64,000 nucleotides of DNA. Origin: Hyphomicrobiales bacterium (lineage in GTDB: Bacteria; Pseudomonadota; Alphaproteobacteria; Rhizobiales; Rhizobiaceae). The notes below the pieces were generated by a model. The model did no database searches. It saw nothing but the letters and a program-made list of their open reading frames with translations, and was not told the DNA's origin. Positions within the stretch are counted from its first letter, which is position 1. Each line of letters begins with the position of its first letter. Location of the stretch: positions 1-64,000 of the forward strand of contig UBMP01000018.1 of assembly GCA_900466575.1 (NCBI GenBank), in the 5' to 3' direction. The translations under genes were made by a program, and so were the position numbers. This document shows, one piece after another, positions 39,539 through 48,458 of the stretch.

Positions 39539-42226
39539 TCACGCAGCCAACTGGCGCAGCACCGTCTGCAGGATGCCGCCGTTGTTCATGTAGGTGACTT
39601 CGTCGAGCGTATCGATGCGGCAGATGATCGGGATGTCCTTCACCGTGCCGTCGCCATAGGTGACCTTGGCGATCTTCTTCTCGCGCGGCTTGACGTTGGC
39701 GAGACCTTCGATCGTGACGAGTTCGTCGCCCTTGAGGCCGAGCGATTCCCAGGTCGTGCCGTCCTCGAAGACGAAGGGCACGATGCCCATGCCGACGAGG
39801 TTGGAGCGGTGGATACGCTCGAAGGACTGGGCGATCACGGCCTTGACGCCGAGCAGGTTGGTGCCCTTGGCAGCCCAGTCGCGCGACGAGCCGTTGCCAT
39901 ATTCGACACCGGCGAAGATGACGAGCGGAACGCCCTCGGCCTTGTACTGCATGGCCGCATCGTAGATCGACATCTCTTCCTTGGACGGATAGTGAATGGT
40001 GTAGCCACCTTCCTTGCCGTTCGGGCCGAGCATGTGGTTGCGAATGCGGATGTTGGCGAACGTGCCGCGCATCATGACCTCATGGTTGCCGCGACGCGTG
40101 CCGTACTGGTTGAAGTCGGCAACGGCCACGCCATGACCCGTGAGGTAGGCACCAGCGGGCGAAGCCGCCTTGATGGAGCCGGCCGGCGAGATGTGGTCGG
40201 TGGTGATCTTGTCGCCGAAGAGACCGAGCACGCGGGCACCCTTGATGTCCGAAATGCCGGAGAGCTTCATGCCCATGCCGACGAAGTAGGGCGGGTTCTG
40301 CACATAGGTCGAGTTGTCGTCCCAGGCATAGGTCTGGCCGGTCGGGGCCTGAACGGCCTGCCAGTTGGCGTCGCCCTTGAACACATCCGCATACTTCGCC
40401 GCGTAGATTTCGCGGGTCACGTATTTCATGATGTATTCCTGGATCTCCTTGGTCGAGGGCCAGATGTCCTTGAGATAAACCGGGCCATCCTTGCCTTCGC
40501 CGATCGGCTCCTTGGTGAGGTCCTTCTGGACCGAACCGGCCAGAGCATAGGCGACGACGAGCGGCGGCGAGGCGAGGTAGTTCGCCTGGACGTCCGGCGA
40601 CACGCGGCCTTCGAAGTTGCGGTTGCCGGAGAGAACGCCGGCGGCAATCAGGCCCTTGTCGTTGATCGTCTTGGAGATCGGAGCCGGCAGCGGACCCGAG
40701 TTGCCGATGCAGGTCGTGCAGCCGAAGCCGACGAGGTTGAAGCCGAGCGCATCGAGATCCTTCTGGAGACCCGAATTGTTCAGGTATTCAGCGACAACCT
40801 GCGATCCGGGGGCCAGCGAGGTCTTCACCCACGGCTTCGTCTTCAGGCCCTTGGCGACCGCATTGCGAGCCAGGAGACCGGCGGCGATCAGCACGGACGG
40901 GTTGGACGTGTTGGTGCAGGACGTGATGGCGGCGATGGTGACGTCGCCATGGCCGAGATCGAAATTGGTGCCTTCAACCGGATAGCGGTTGGAGAGCTGG
41001 CCGGGCTTCTTGTAGTCGTTTTCGAGCGCGGCAGCGAAGTTCGGCGCAATCGTTTCGAGCGGCAGGCGGCCTTCCGGACGCTTCGGGCCGGCCATGGAGG
41101 GCACGACGTCGCCGAGGTCGAGTTCCAGCGTGTCGGTGAAGACGAGGTCGGAACCGTCGCCCTTGCGCCACATGTCCTGCGCCTTCGAATAGGCTTCGAC
41201 CAGCGCGATGCGGTCGGTGTCGCGGCCGGACATCGTCAGGTAGTTGATGGTTTCGCCGTCAACGGGGAAGAAGCCGCAGGTCGCGCCATATTCCGGACCC
41301 ATGTTGCCGATCGTCGCACGGTCGGCGAGCGACATGGCGTCGAGGCCGGGGCCGAAGAATTCGACGAACTTGGAGACAACGCCCTTCTTGCGCAGCATCT
41401 GCACGACGGTCAGAACGAGGTCGGTTGCCGTGCAGCCTTCCTTGAGCTTGCCGGTCAGCTTGAAGCCGATGACTTCCGGCAGCAGCATGGACACCGGCTG
41501 GCCGAGCATGGCAGCTTCGGCTTCGATACCGCCCACGCCCCAGCCGAGAACGCCGAGACCGTTGATCATCGTGGTATGCGAATCGGTACCAACGCAAGTA
41601 TCGGGATAGGCGATCGTTTCGCCGTCTTCTTCCTTCGTCCAGACGGTCTGGCCGAGATATTCAAGGTTCACCTGGTGACAGATGCCGGTGCCGGGCGGAA
41701 CGACGCGGAAGTTCTTGAACGCCTGCTGGCCCCACTTGAGGAACTTGTAGCGCTCTTCGTTGCGCTCATATTCCAGTTCCACGTTGCGGGCGAAAGCGCG
41801 CGGCGTGCCGAATTCGTCGACGATGACCGAGTGGTCGATGACGAGATCGACGGGAACGAGCGGGTTGATCTTTTCCGGATCGCCACCGAGCGCCTTGATG
41901 CCGTCACGCATGGCGGCGAGGTCGACGACGGCGGGAACGCCGGTGAAGTCCTGCATGAGAACGCGGGCCGGACGATAGGCGATTTCAGCCTCTTCCTTGC
42001 CCTTGTTGACGAGCCATGCGGCGCAGGCTTCGATATCGGCCTTGGTGACGGAGCGGCCGTCTTCGTTGCGCAGCAGGTTTTCAAGCACGACCTTCATGGA
42101 ATAGGGCAGCTTGGAAATGCCGGCGAGACCGTTCTTCTCGGCGGTGGGGAGGCTGAAATAGACATAGTCCTTGCCGTTGACGTTAAGCGTCGAGCGGCAT
42201 TTGAAACTGTCAAGAGATTGTGCCAC
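39539..42226 (-). CDS. acnA: Aconitate hydratase A
   Basis: An 895-residue 4Fe-4S enzyme of the TCA cycle that interconverts citrate and isocitrate. Cluster cysteines lie in [11 protein letters not shown] and [11 protein letters not shown]. Active-site regions include [24 protein letters not shown]-type [16 protein letters not shown], and [14 protein letters not shown]. The GTG at 42226 (read as M, then [13 protein letters not shown]) matches the family start; a frame extends 36 codons further to an ATG but that part is not conserved in the family. It is divergent from the ccm operon. Its terminator lies about 110 bases past the stop. Confidence 0.94.
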   Translation of the reverse strand: MAQSLDSFKCRSTLNVNGKDYVYFSLPTAEKNGLAGISKLPYSMKVVLENLLRNEDGRSVTKADIEACAAWLVNKGKEEAEIAYRPARVLMQDFTGVPAVVDLAAMRDGIKALGGDPEKINPLVPVDLVIDHSVIVDEFGTPRAFARNVELEYERNEERYKFLKWGQQAFKNFRVVPPGTGICHQVNLEYLGQTVWTKEEDGETIAYPDTCVGTDSHTTMINGLGVLGWGVGGIEAEAAMLGQPVSMLLPEVIGFKLTGKLKEGCTATDLVLTVVQMLRKKGVVSKFVEFFGPGLDAMSLADRATIGNMGPEYGATCGFFPVDGETINYLTMSGRDTDRIALVEAYSKAQDMWRKGDGSDLVFTDTLELDLGDVVPSMAGPKRPEGRLPLETIAPNFAAALENDYKKPGQLSNRYPVEGTNFDLGHGDVTIAAITSCTNTSNPSVLIAAGLLARNAVAKGLKTKPWVKTSLAPGSQVVAEYLNNSGLQKDLDALGFNLVGFGCTTCIGNSGPLPAPISKTINDKGLIAAGVLSGNRNFEGRVSPDVQANYLASPPLVVAYALAGSVQKDLTKEPIGEGKDGPVYLKDIWPSTKEIQEYIMKYVTREIYAAKYADVFKGDANWQAVQAPTGQTYAWDDNSTYVQNPPYFVGMGMKLSGISDIKGARVLGLFGDKITTDHISPAGSIKAASPAGAYLTGHGVAVADFNQYGTRRGNHEVMMRGTFANIRIRNHMLGPNGKEGGYTIHYPSKEEMSIYDAAMQYKAEGVPLVIFAGVEYGNGSSRDWAAKGTNLLGVKAVIAQSFERIHRSNLVGMGIVPFVFEDGTTWESLGLKGDELVTIEGLANVKPREKKIAKVTYGDGTVKDIPIICRIDTLDEVTYMNNGGILQTVLRQLAA

Positions 42227-42505
42227 GGATAAAAACCCCGTTTCGTCTGTTCGCCAAATTTGACGTGCGGACGCCCGAGCGCTTGAAAGATCGCGCAAAT
42301 GGGATGCGGGTACGGCCATTTCCGCTGTCCGCACGAGAAGTCTTCCTCAAGAATTCACGTTCGGCGCAAGGATAATGATCACGCCGGCCGCTGGCGTGTT
42401 GCGGGCGTTATAGATGTTTTCTAAAGAAGGTTCCAGACCTGCGAAGGTCGAAGCGTGTAATTTTTTTGCAGTGCGGTGAAGCACTTGCAGTTGAGGCGGT
42501 GGGAC

Positions 42506-43141
42506 ATGCGGTTCGAGGCGCAAGCGCTTTCGGCAAGGCGAGGCGAAGACCTCCTCTTCCGCGACATTTCCTTCGCGCTTGAAGACGGCGAGGCGCTGAT
42601 CGTCACTGGCCCGAACGGCTCCGGCAAGTCGACCTTGCTGCGCGTGCTCGCCGGTCTCCTCCCGCAGGAAGAGGGCACGGTGCGATTCGTGGACGGCGGC
42701 GAAGAGCGTCCGGCTCGCGAGGCCTGCCACTATCTCGGCCACCGCAACGCGATGAAGCGGGAACTGACGGTCGAGGAGAACCTGACCTTCTGGGCCGAGT
42801 TCATGGCGAAGGAGGGCGCCGCCCCGGGCATGGACATCGACGAAGCCGCCGAAGCCGTCGGCCTCTCAGGCATCACCCACCTCCCCTTCGGCTACCTCTC
42901 CGCCGGCCAGCAGCGCCGCATGGCGATGGCCAAGCTCCTCGTCGCGCACCGGCCGGTGTGGATATTGGACGAGCCGACGGCCGCGCTGGATGTGAAGGCG
43001 GATGCCATGTTTGCGGGACTATGCCAGGCGCATCTGGCGGCGGGCGGAATGCTGGTCGCGGCAACGCACCAGCCGCTGGGGATCGAGAGCGTCAAGTCGC
43101 TGGTGATGAAGGGGTTTGAGTATGGGGAGGCGCTGGCATGA
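42506..43141 (+). CDS. ccmA: Heme exporter ATP-binding protein CcmA
   Basis: A 211-residue ATPase: GPNGSGKST, a divergent signature LSAGQQRRMAMAKLL typical of CcmA, and WILDEPTAALD. With CcmB, CcmC and CcmD it forms the complex that releases holo-CcmE for cytochrome c maturation. The ATG at 42506 (MRFEAQALSARRGEDLLF) is preferred to a GTG ten codons upstream. The stop overlaps ccmB by four bases. Confidence 0.92.
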   Translation: MRFEAQALSARRGEDLLFRDISFALEDGEALIVTGPNGSGKSTLLRVLAGLLPQEEGTVRFVDGGEERPAREACHYLGHRNAMKRELTVEENLTFWAEFMAKEGAAPGMDIDEAAEAVGLSGITHLPFGYLSAGQQRRMAMAKLLVAHRPVWILDEPTAALDVKADAMFAGLCQAHLAAGGMLVAATHQPLGIESVKSLVMKGFEYGEALA

Positions 43142-43797
43142 CCGCACTCCTCCTCCGCGACCTCCGTCTCTCCATCCGCTCCGGCGGCGGCGCCCTGATC
43201 GGCGTGCTGTTCTTCATGGCAGTCGTCGCCGTCATCCCCTTCGGCGTCGGTCCGGACCTGAACCTCCTGTCCCGCATCGGCCCGCCCATTCTGTGGATCG
43301 GCGCGCTGCTCGCCTCGCTGCTCGGCCTCGACCGGCTCTTCCAGGCCGATCGCGAGGACGGGTCGCTCGATCTGATGCTGATGCAGGAGACGCCGCTGGT
43401 GTTTACGGTCTTCGTCAAATGCCTGGCGCATTGGCTCTCGCACAGCCTGCCGCTGGTGATCGCCTCGCCGCTGCTGGCGCTCTTCATGAACATGGATGCA
43501 CTATCGGTGGGCGCGACGGCGCTGACATTGCTGGTCGGGACGCCGGCGATCACCTTCATTGGCGCGGCGGGAGCGGCGGTGGCCGTCTCGCTGCCACGCG
43601 GCGGGTTGCTCGTCTCCATCCTCGTCCTGCCGCTGACGATCCCGGTGCTGATCTTCGGCGCGGGCGCGGCCTATGCGGCGACACAGGACCCCTCGCCATT
43701 CCTGCCGCCGTTCCTCTATCTGATCGCGCTGACGCTCATCTTCGCCGTCATCGGGCCGCTGGCCGCAGCCCTTGCGCTTCGGGCTTCTTCGGACTGA
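43138..43797 (+). CDS. ccmB: Heme exporter permease CcmB
   Basis: A 219-residue inner-membrane protein with about six hydrophobic helices (for example ALIGVLFFMAVVAVIPFGV and LVSILVLPLTIPVLIFGAGA). The conserved cytoplasmic stretch LDRLFQADREDGSLDLMLM near residue 65 identifies CcmB. It starts on the ATGA overlap with ccmA. Confidence 0.92.
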   Translation: MTALLLRDLRLSIRSGGGALIGVLFFMAVVAVIPFGVGPDLNLLSRIGPPILWIGALLASLLGLDRLFQADREDGSLDLMLMQETPLVFTVFVKCLAHWLSHSLPLVIASPLLALFMNMDALSVGATALTLLVGTPAITFIGAAGAAVAVSLPRGGLLVSILVLPLTIPVLIFGAGAAYAATQDPSPFLPPFLYLIALTLIFAVIGPLAAALALRASSD

Positions 43798-43861
43798 TCA
43801 AATCATCTTGAGTTGACCAAGATCAATTGCAGCTTGACCGGGCAGACGGTAAAAGGGCGCC

Positions 43862-44629
43862 ATGACAGACACGAGCCTTGCGATCAGAAGCTTTTCAGAC
43901 CTCGCCAACCCGGCCAAGTTCATTGCGCTGGCGGGAAAGCTCATTCCCTGGATGGCAGGCCTCACAGCGATCCTCTTCGCCGTCGGCCTCTGGCTCTGCT
44001 TCACCACCGAAGGCGACTATCAGCAGGGCGAGACCGTCCGCATCATGTATATTCATGTGCCCGCCGCCTGGCTGTCGATGATGTGCTACACGATCATGGC
44101 GGCCTCTGCCGTCGGCACGCTGGTTTGGCGCCATCCTCTGGCCGATGTGTCGGCCCGTGTTGCAGCGCCGCTGGGTGCCGCCTTCACCTTCGTTGCGCTG
44201 GTCACCGGCTCGCTCTGGGGAAAGCCGATGTGGGGCACATGGTGGGTCTGGGATGCGCGGCTCACCTCCGTCTTCATCCTCTTCCTCATGTATCTCGGCC
44301 TCATCGCCTTCAACCGCGCCATGGATGACCCGTCGCGCGCGGCGCGCGTGTCGGCGGTGATGATACTGATCGGCTTCGTCAATATCCCGATCATCAAGTT
44401 CTCGGTCGACTGGTTCAACACGCTGCACCAGCCGGCATCGGTCGTGCGCATGGGTGGCCCCGCAGTAGACCCGGAATTCCTGCGCCCGCTTCTTGTGATG
44501 GCCGTCGCCTTCACCATGCTCTTCTTCACGCTGCATATGATGGCGATGCGCACCGAAATCTGGCGCCGCCGCGTCGCCGCCATGCGTCGCATCGCCGCCC
44601 GTTCGGCCGCCCGCGGCCAGGAGGGTTGA
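43862..44629 (+). CDS. ccmC: Heme exporter protein CcmC
   Basis: A 255-residue membrane protein with six helices and the tryptophan-rich periplasmic WWD motif GTWWVWDARLTSVFIL, which presents heme for attachment to CcmE. Conserved heme-ligand histidines are visible in MYIHVPAAWLS and near WFNTLHQPASV. It lies 64 bases after ccmB and four bases before ccmD. Confidence 0.93.
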   Translation: MTDTSLAIRSFSDLANPAKFIALAGKLIPWMAGLTAILFAVGLWLCFTTEGDYQQGETVRIMYIHVPAAWLSMMCYTIMAASAVGTLVWRHPLADVSARVAAPLGAAFTFVALVTGSLWGKPMWGTWWVWDARLTSVFILFLMYLGLIAFNRAMDDPSRAARVSAVMILIGFVNIPIIKFSVDWFNTLHQPASVVRMGGPAVDPEFLRPLLVMAVAFTMLFFTLHMMAMRTEIWRRRVAAMRRIAARSAARGQEG

Positions 44630-44633
44630 GACC

Positions 44634-44840
44634 ATGGAGCTCGCCCATAACGAAGGCTATGTGCTTGCCTCCTACGCCATCACGCTCGTCGCGATGATCG
44701 TCATCATCGGCTGGGTGATGCTCGACAGCCGCGGCCGCCAGCGCGAGCTGAAGCGGCTGGAAGAGACCGGCATTCGCCGCCGCTCGGCACGGCCGGCAGC
44801 CGCCGCCGAAGCCGCAACAAAAAAGACATTGGACGTATGA
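44634..44840 (+). CDS. ccmD: Heme exporter protein CcmD
   Basis: A 68-residue single-span protein: a short periplasmic N-terminus (MELAHNEGYVLASYAI), one helix (TLVAMIVIIGWVMLD) and a basic cytoplasmic tail. CcmD is needed for release of heme-loaded CcmE. Small size, position between ccmC and ccmG, and the four-base overlap with ccmG support the call. Confidence 0.85.
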   Translation: MELAHNEGYVLASYAITLVAMIVIIGWVMLDSRGRQRELKRLEETGIRRRSARPAAAAEAATKKTLDV

Positions 44841-45433
44841 CCGATCAGCCCACAGACGAGCCCGCGCGCCCGAAGCTTTCTCGCATCGGCGTCATCATCG
44901 CCTTCCTGCCTATCGTCACCTTTCTGGCGCTGGCCGGCATCTTCTGGAAACAGCTGACGAGCGGCGGCAATCCCGCCACGCTCCCCTCCGCCCTGATCGG
45001 TCGTCAGGCTCCGTCGCTCAACCTCAATGCGCTGGAAGGCTCAAACCGCCCGCCGCTCATCGACGCGCAGGTCAAGGGCAAGCTGACGCTGGTCAATGTC
45101 TGGGCCTCGTGGTGCATTCCCTGCCGCGACGAAGCCCCCGAAATCATGGAGATTTCGAAGGACCCGCGCATCAACGTCGTCGGCATCAACTACAAGGACA
45201 AGACCGACAACGCGCTTGCCTTTCTCGGCGACTTCGGCAACCCCTTCGCCGCGATCGGCATCGACCCGAACGGTGCTGCCGCCATCGACTGGGGCGTCTA
45301 CGGCATCCCGGAAAGCTATCTCGTCGATCAGACCGGCAAGATCGTCTACAAGAAGGTCGGTCCCTTCGATCCGGTTAGCATCGAGAAGGAACTGATGCCG
45401 GCGGTGGCGAAGGCGTTGACCGGGAAGGGGTAA
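44837..45433 (+). CDS. ccmG: Thiol:disulfide interchange protein CcmG/DsbE
   Basis: A 198-residue membrane-anchored thioredoxin-fold protein. The N-terminal anchor is about residues 17-40 (GVIIAFLPIVTFLALAGIFW), and the active site is VNVWASWCIPCRDEAP. The family motifs GVYGIPESYLVD and the Gln/Pro-rich first strand are present. It keeps apocytochrome cysteines reduced for heme attachment. It closes the ccmABCDG operon; the heme chaperone ccmE and the lyase genes ccmFH are not in this window. Confidence 0.93.
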   Translation: MTDQPTDEPARPKLSRIGVIIAFLPIVTFLALAGIFWKQLTSGGNPATLPSALIGRQAPSLNLNALEGSNRPPLIDAQVKGKLTLVNVWASWCIPCRDEAPEIMEISKDPRINVVGINYKDKTDNALAFLGDFGNPFAAIGIDPNGAAAIDWGVYGIPESYLVDQTGKIVYKKVGPFDPVSIEKELMPAVAKALTGKG

Positions 45434-45463
45434 CCCCCTTCCAGCAGCACTTGCCAAGGGACG

Positions 45464-46057
45464 TTACAGCGCCGACTGCCATTGCCGGATCGCGTCGATC
45501 GGCCAGACCAGCATGATGATGTTGAGCGCAAGATTGTCGCGGATGATGATGGCTGTTGCGATTTCAAAGCCGATGGCGATCACAATCGTCAGCCAGACAG
45601 GCGCCCTCGCAGCAAAGATGAAACCAGCCGCCATGGCCACCGTGTCCATGGCAGAGTTCAGGATACTGTCGCCCTCATAGCCGTAAGAAGCCGTAACCGA
45701 GCGATAGCGCTCGATGATAATGGGCGAGTTTTCTAGGATTTCCCAGCCGGCTTCGATGAGGGTCGCGAATGCGAGGCGCAGGGCCAGCGGATAGCGCCTA
45801 AGGACAAGAAACCCCAGTCCGTAGAAAATGAAACCGTGAATGATGTGCGATGGCGTGTACCAGTCGGAAATGTGCTGGGAATTTCCGGAGGAATGGACCG
45901 AGGGCTCGAAGAGCTTGATCTCCCCACAGGAGCAGATCCACAACCGCCCCATGAAATGCTCGGCGACAATCTGGATGGCCAGGATCGCCAGTGCGACGCC
46001 CAGCCAGATCATGGAGGACCGCAAGGCGTCAGGCCGGTGCTCCATGGCCGCCGTCAT
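45464..46057 (-). CDS. DUF2585 family membrane protein
   Basis: A 197-residue membrane protein with about five hydrophobic segments ([53 protein letters not shown] and others). The motif [10 protein letters not shown], and [17 protein letters not shown] with [11 protein letters not shown], match the alphaproteobacterial DUF2585 (UPF0314) family, which has no known function. Its ATG overlaps the yciB stop (ATGA), so it is co-expressed with yciB. It converges on ccmG. Confidence 0.85.
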   Translation of the reverse strand: MTAAMEHRPDALRSSMIWLGVALAILAIQIVAEHFMGRLWICSCGEIKLFEPSVHSSGNSQHISDWYTPSHIIHGFIFYGLGFLVLRRYPLALRLAFATLIEAGWEILENSPIIIERYRSVTASYGYEGDSILNSAMDTVAMAAGFIFAARAPVWLTIVIAIGFEIATAIIIRDNLALNIIMLVWPIDAIRQWQSAL

Positions 46058-46713
46058 GACTGGCTTTCCTTCTCCTCTTCATCCTCCAGCGAATGCTTCA
46101 TGATGAGCGGCATCTGCGACATGGTGAAGAGGATGGTAATGGGCATGGTGCCCCAGACCTTGAAGGTGATCCAGGCGTCGTCGGAGAAATTCCGCCAGAC
46201 GACTTCATTGAGCACGGCGAGAAACAGGAAGAACAGGCCCCAGCGGAAGGTCAGCTTGCGCCAGCCCTCGTCATCCAGCCGGAAGGCGGCATTGAAGACA
46301 TAGCCGAGGAGCGACTTGCCGAAATAGAGCCCGCCAAGCAGCACGACGCCAAAGAGCGCATTGATGATCGTCGGCTTCATCTTGATGAAAAGCTCGTTCT
46401 GCAGATAGATGCCGAGCCCGCCGAAGATGAGCACGATGGCGCCCGAAACGAAGGGCATGAGCGGCAGGTGCTTGACCACGATCTTCGAGACGATGAGCGA
46501 GACGACTGTCGCCACCATGAAGAAGGCCGTCGCCACGAACAGCGGGCCACCCAGCTTTTCCAGCACCGGAAAATGCTTCACCAGCCATTCGCCGCGCAGG
46601 TTGGCGAAAAAGAAGACGAGGATCGGCCCGAGTTCCAGCGCCAGCTTCAGGCCGGCATTCTCGCGCGGCTTGGGAAGGGCGGCAGATTTCGGGTTCAGGC
46701 TTTCGTCAGTCAT
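46054..46713 (-). CDS. yciB: Septation protein A / YciB
   Basis: A 219-residue inner-membrane protein of the YciB (IspZ) family: five to six helices, with the typical [14 protein letters not shown] near the N-terminus and [20 protein letters not shown] in the conserved centre. The family is linked to cell division and envelope integrity; the exact function is unsettled. It lies downstream of ftsY with a palindromic repeat between. Confidence 0.9.
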   Translation of the reverse strand: MTDESLNPKSAALPKPRENAGLKLALELGPILVFFFANLRGEWLVKHFPVLEKLGGPLFVATAFFMVATVVSLIVSKIVVKHLPLMPFVSGAIVLIFGGLGIYLQNELFIKMKPTIINALFGVVLLGGLYFGKSLLGYVFNAAFRLDDEGWRKLTFRWGLFFLFLAVLNEVVWRNFSDDAWITFKVWGTMPITILFTMSQMPLIMKHSLEDEEEKESQS

Positions 46714-46733
46714 TGACGAGCTTCCTTAAATTC

Positions 46734-46841
46734 TAGAGCAATTCCGAGCCGAAAGTGGGAACCGGTTCGCGTCCGGAATTGCGTAAAAACTAAGAGATAG
46801 AGCATTTCCGCGTTTCAGCGAAACCCGGAGATGCTCTAAGC
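46734..46841. repeat. Rhizobiales-type palindromic repeat between ftsY and yciB
   Basis: Two palindromes in a row. The first is GCAATTCCG (46738-46746) with CGGAATTGC (46774-46782). The second is TAGAGCATTTCCG (46798 on) with CGGAGATGCTCTA (ending 46838), enclosing GTTTcagcgAAAC. Sequences of the type TAGAGCAATTCC...GGAATTGCGTAAAAAC are a widespread intergenic repeat of Rhizobiales. It ends five bases before the ftsY stop codon and may act as that gene's terminator. Confidence 0.7.
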
Positions 46842-46843
46842 GA

Positions 46844-48442
46844 TCAGGCAATGCCTGCAATGGCGCTGGCGAAATCCTTCGCCTCGAAGGGCTCGAGATC
46901 GTCGATCCCCTCGCCCACGCCGATGAAATAGACGGGCAGCTTGTGCTTGGCGGCAATCGCCACCAGAATGCCGCCGCGCGCCGTGCCGTCGAGCTTCGTC
47001 ATGACGAGGCCGGACACGCCCGCGACGTTGCGGAAGATTTCCACCTGCTGCAGGGCGTTCTGCCCCGTCGTCGCATCCAGTGTCTGCAGCACGGTATGCG
47101 GCGCATCGGGATCGAGCTTGCCGAGAACGCGGACGATCTTTTCGAGCTCCGCCATCAGCTCGGCCTTGTTCTGCAAGCGTCCGGCCGTGTCGATGATCAG
47201 CACGTCGGACTTCTTTTCTATGGCTTTTTTATAGGCGTCGTAAGCGAGCCCCGCCGCATCGGCACCCAGTTGCGTGCCGATGAATTCGGAGCCCGTGCGG
47301 CCCGCCCAGATCTTCAGCTGCTCGATAGCCGCCGCGCGGAACGTATCGCCCGCCGCCAGCATGACCTTCAGCCCCGCGCCCGAAAGCTTGGCAGCCAGCT
47401 TGCCGATGGTCGTCGTCTTGCCGGTGCCGTTGACGCCGACGACGAGAATGACATGTGGCTTGTGATTGAGATCGAGTTCGAGCGGCTTGGCGACGGGGCT
47501 CAGAACCTTCTCGATTTCGCCCGCCATGATGCGGGAGACGTCTTCGCCCGTCACATCGCGTCCGTAACGCTCTGCTGACAGAGCGCCGGTCACGCGCATC
47601 GCCGTCTCGACGCCGAGATCGGCGCGGATCAGCAGCTCTTCCAGCTCCTCCAGCGTGTCATCATCGAGCTTGCGCTTGGTGAAAAGCGAGGAAATCTGCT
47701 GCGTCAGTTGCGACGAGGTGCGGAAGAGCCCGGCCTTGAGGCGCTGGAACCAGGATTGTTTGACGGCGGGTGCCGGTACCGTCGGCTCGATCTTGCGGTC
47801 GGCAGCAGACGCAAACCCCTTGGGAAGCGCGGGCGTGGAAGCTCCCTCTTCTCCCCCTGGGGAGAAGGTGGCCCGAAGGGCCGGATGAGGGGGCGACGGT
47901 TCAGCAGGGGTTTCGGGTGCGTCGTCCGCAGGCTTTTCAGCGACCGCGTCAACGGGAGCACCCCCCTCTGTCGGCTGTGCCGACATCTCCCCCTCAAGGG
48001 GGGAGAGTGAGGCTGCGGCTTCCGGCTCGGGTTCCGGCACGCCGGCGTCCCAATCGGCCAGTGCTTCGGCCTCTTCGTGATCGATATCGGTGACATGCGC
48101 AGGCTCTTCGGCAGGCGCATGTTCGGCGGCAAACTCCTCTGCCGTCTCCTCCGATATGCCGGGGGCGGGCGCCGGGTCCGGAAGGTCGGCGTCCCATTCG
48201 GTACGCTCGACGGCCTCTTCTTTCGTCAGGTCGACATCGTGAGTTTCGGCGGGGGCTTCGACGGAAACGTCGGCGGGTGGCGTACCTCCCTCTGTCGGCT
48301 TTGCCGACATCTCCCCCTCAGGGGAGGAAAGCGGCTGAACGGCAGGCTCTGAGGCCTGCGTCTCGACCACCTCGGACGGTTTGGCCGTCTCGTCATCCTT
48401 CTTGCCGAAGGAGAAGACTTTCTTGATGAAACCGAGCGCCAT
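46844..48442 (-). CDS. ftsY: Signal recognition particle receptor FtsY
   Basis: A 532-residue SRP receptor GTPase. The NG domain starts near residue 230 (WFQRLKAGLFRTSSQL) and has GVNGTGKTTT, ILAAGDTFRA-type AAGDTFRAAA, DTAGR and TKLDGTARGG. The N-terminal A domain (about residues 15-225) is acidic and rich in Pro, Glu and Ala. It contains three peptides encoded by palindromic elements: SSPEGEMSAKPTEGG, SPLEGEMSAQPTEGG and PPHPALRATFSPGGEEG. It also has a duplicated motif EEA...WDAxxPxPxPxx. FtsY receives Ffh-ribosome complexes at the membrane; ffh is also in this window. It is followed by yciB and preceded by mtaB and dapF. Confidence 0.95.
   Translation of the reverse strand: MALGFIKKVFSFGKKDDETAKPSEVVETQASEPAVQPLSSPEGEMSAKPTEGGTPPADVSVEAPAETHDVDLTKEEAVERTEWDADLPDPAPAPGISEETAEEFAAEHAPAEEPAHVTDIDHEEAEALADWDAGVPEPEPEAAASLSPLEGEMSAQPTEGGAPVDAVAEKPADDAPETPAEPSPPHPALRATFSPGGEEGASTPALPKGFASAADRKIEPTVPAPAVKQSWFQRLKAGLFRTSSQLTQQISSLFTKRKLDDDTLEELEELLIRADLGVETAMRVTGALSAERYGRDVTGEDVSRIMAGEIEKVLSPVAKPLELDLNHKPHVILVVGVNGTGKTTTIGKLAAKLSGAGLKVMLAAGDTFRAAAIEQLKIWAGRTGSEFIGTQLGADAAGLAYDAYKKAIEKKSDVLIIDTAGRLQNKAELMAELEKIVRVLGKLDPDAPHTVLQTLDATTGQNALQQVEIFRNVAGVSGLVMTKLDGTARGGILVAIAAKHKLPVYFIGVGEGIDDLEPFEAKDFASAIAGIA
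47842..47894. repeat. RIME-like element in frame inside ftsY (copy A)
   Basis: CCCTCTTCTCCCCctGGGGAGAAG, then GGCCCgaaGGGCC, then GGATGAGGGGGC. This is the same element as the intergenic one at 17378-17426. Here it is read as sense codons on the minus strand, giving PPHPALRATFSPGGEEG. Confidence 0.85.
47960..48010. repeat. RIME-like element in frame inside ftsY (copy B)
   Basis: CCCCCCTCTGTCGGCtgtGCCGACATCTCCCCCTCaaGGGGGGAGA. It has a small palindrome TGTCGGC/GCCGACA and a larger one around CTCCCCCTC/GGGGGGAG. On the minus strand it encodes SPLEGEMSAQPTEGG. Confidence 0.85.
48283..48330. repeat. RIME-like element in frame inside ftsY (copy C)
   Basis: ACCTCCCTCTGTCGGCtttGCCGACATCTCCCCCTCAGGGGAGG is a close relative of copy B, read in the same frame and orientation. 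It encodes SSPEGEMSAKPTEGG, about 107 codons before the copy B peptide. Confidence 0.85.
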
Positions 48443-48458
48443 TTCTCGTCCGTCTGGT

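Noticed and set aside
39809-42232. 807-codon plus-strand ORF opposite acnA
   Set aside because: It is a shadow of the high-GC aconitase gene; its translation has no recognisable domain, while the minus strand gives a full-length aconitase.
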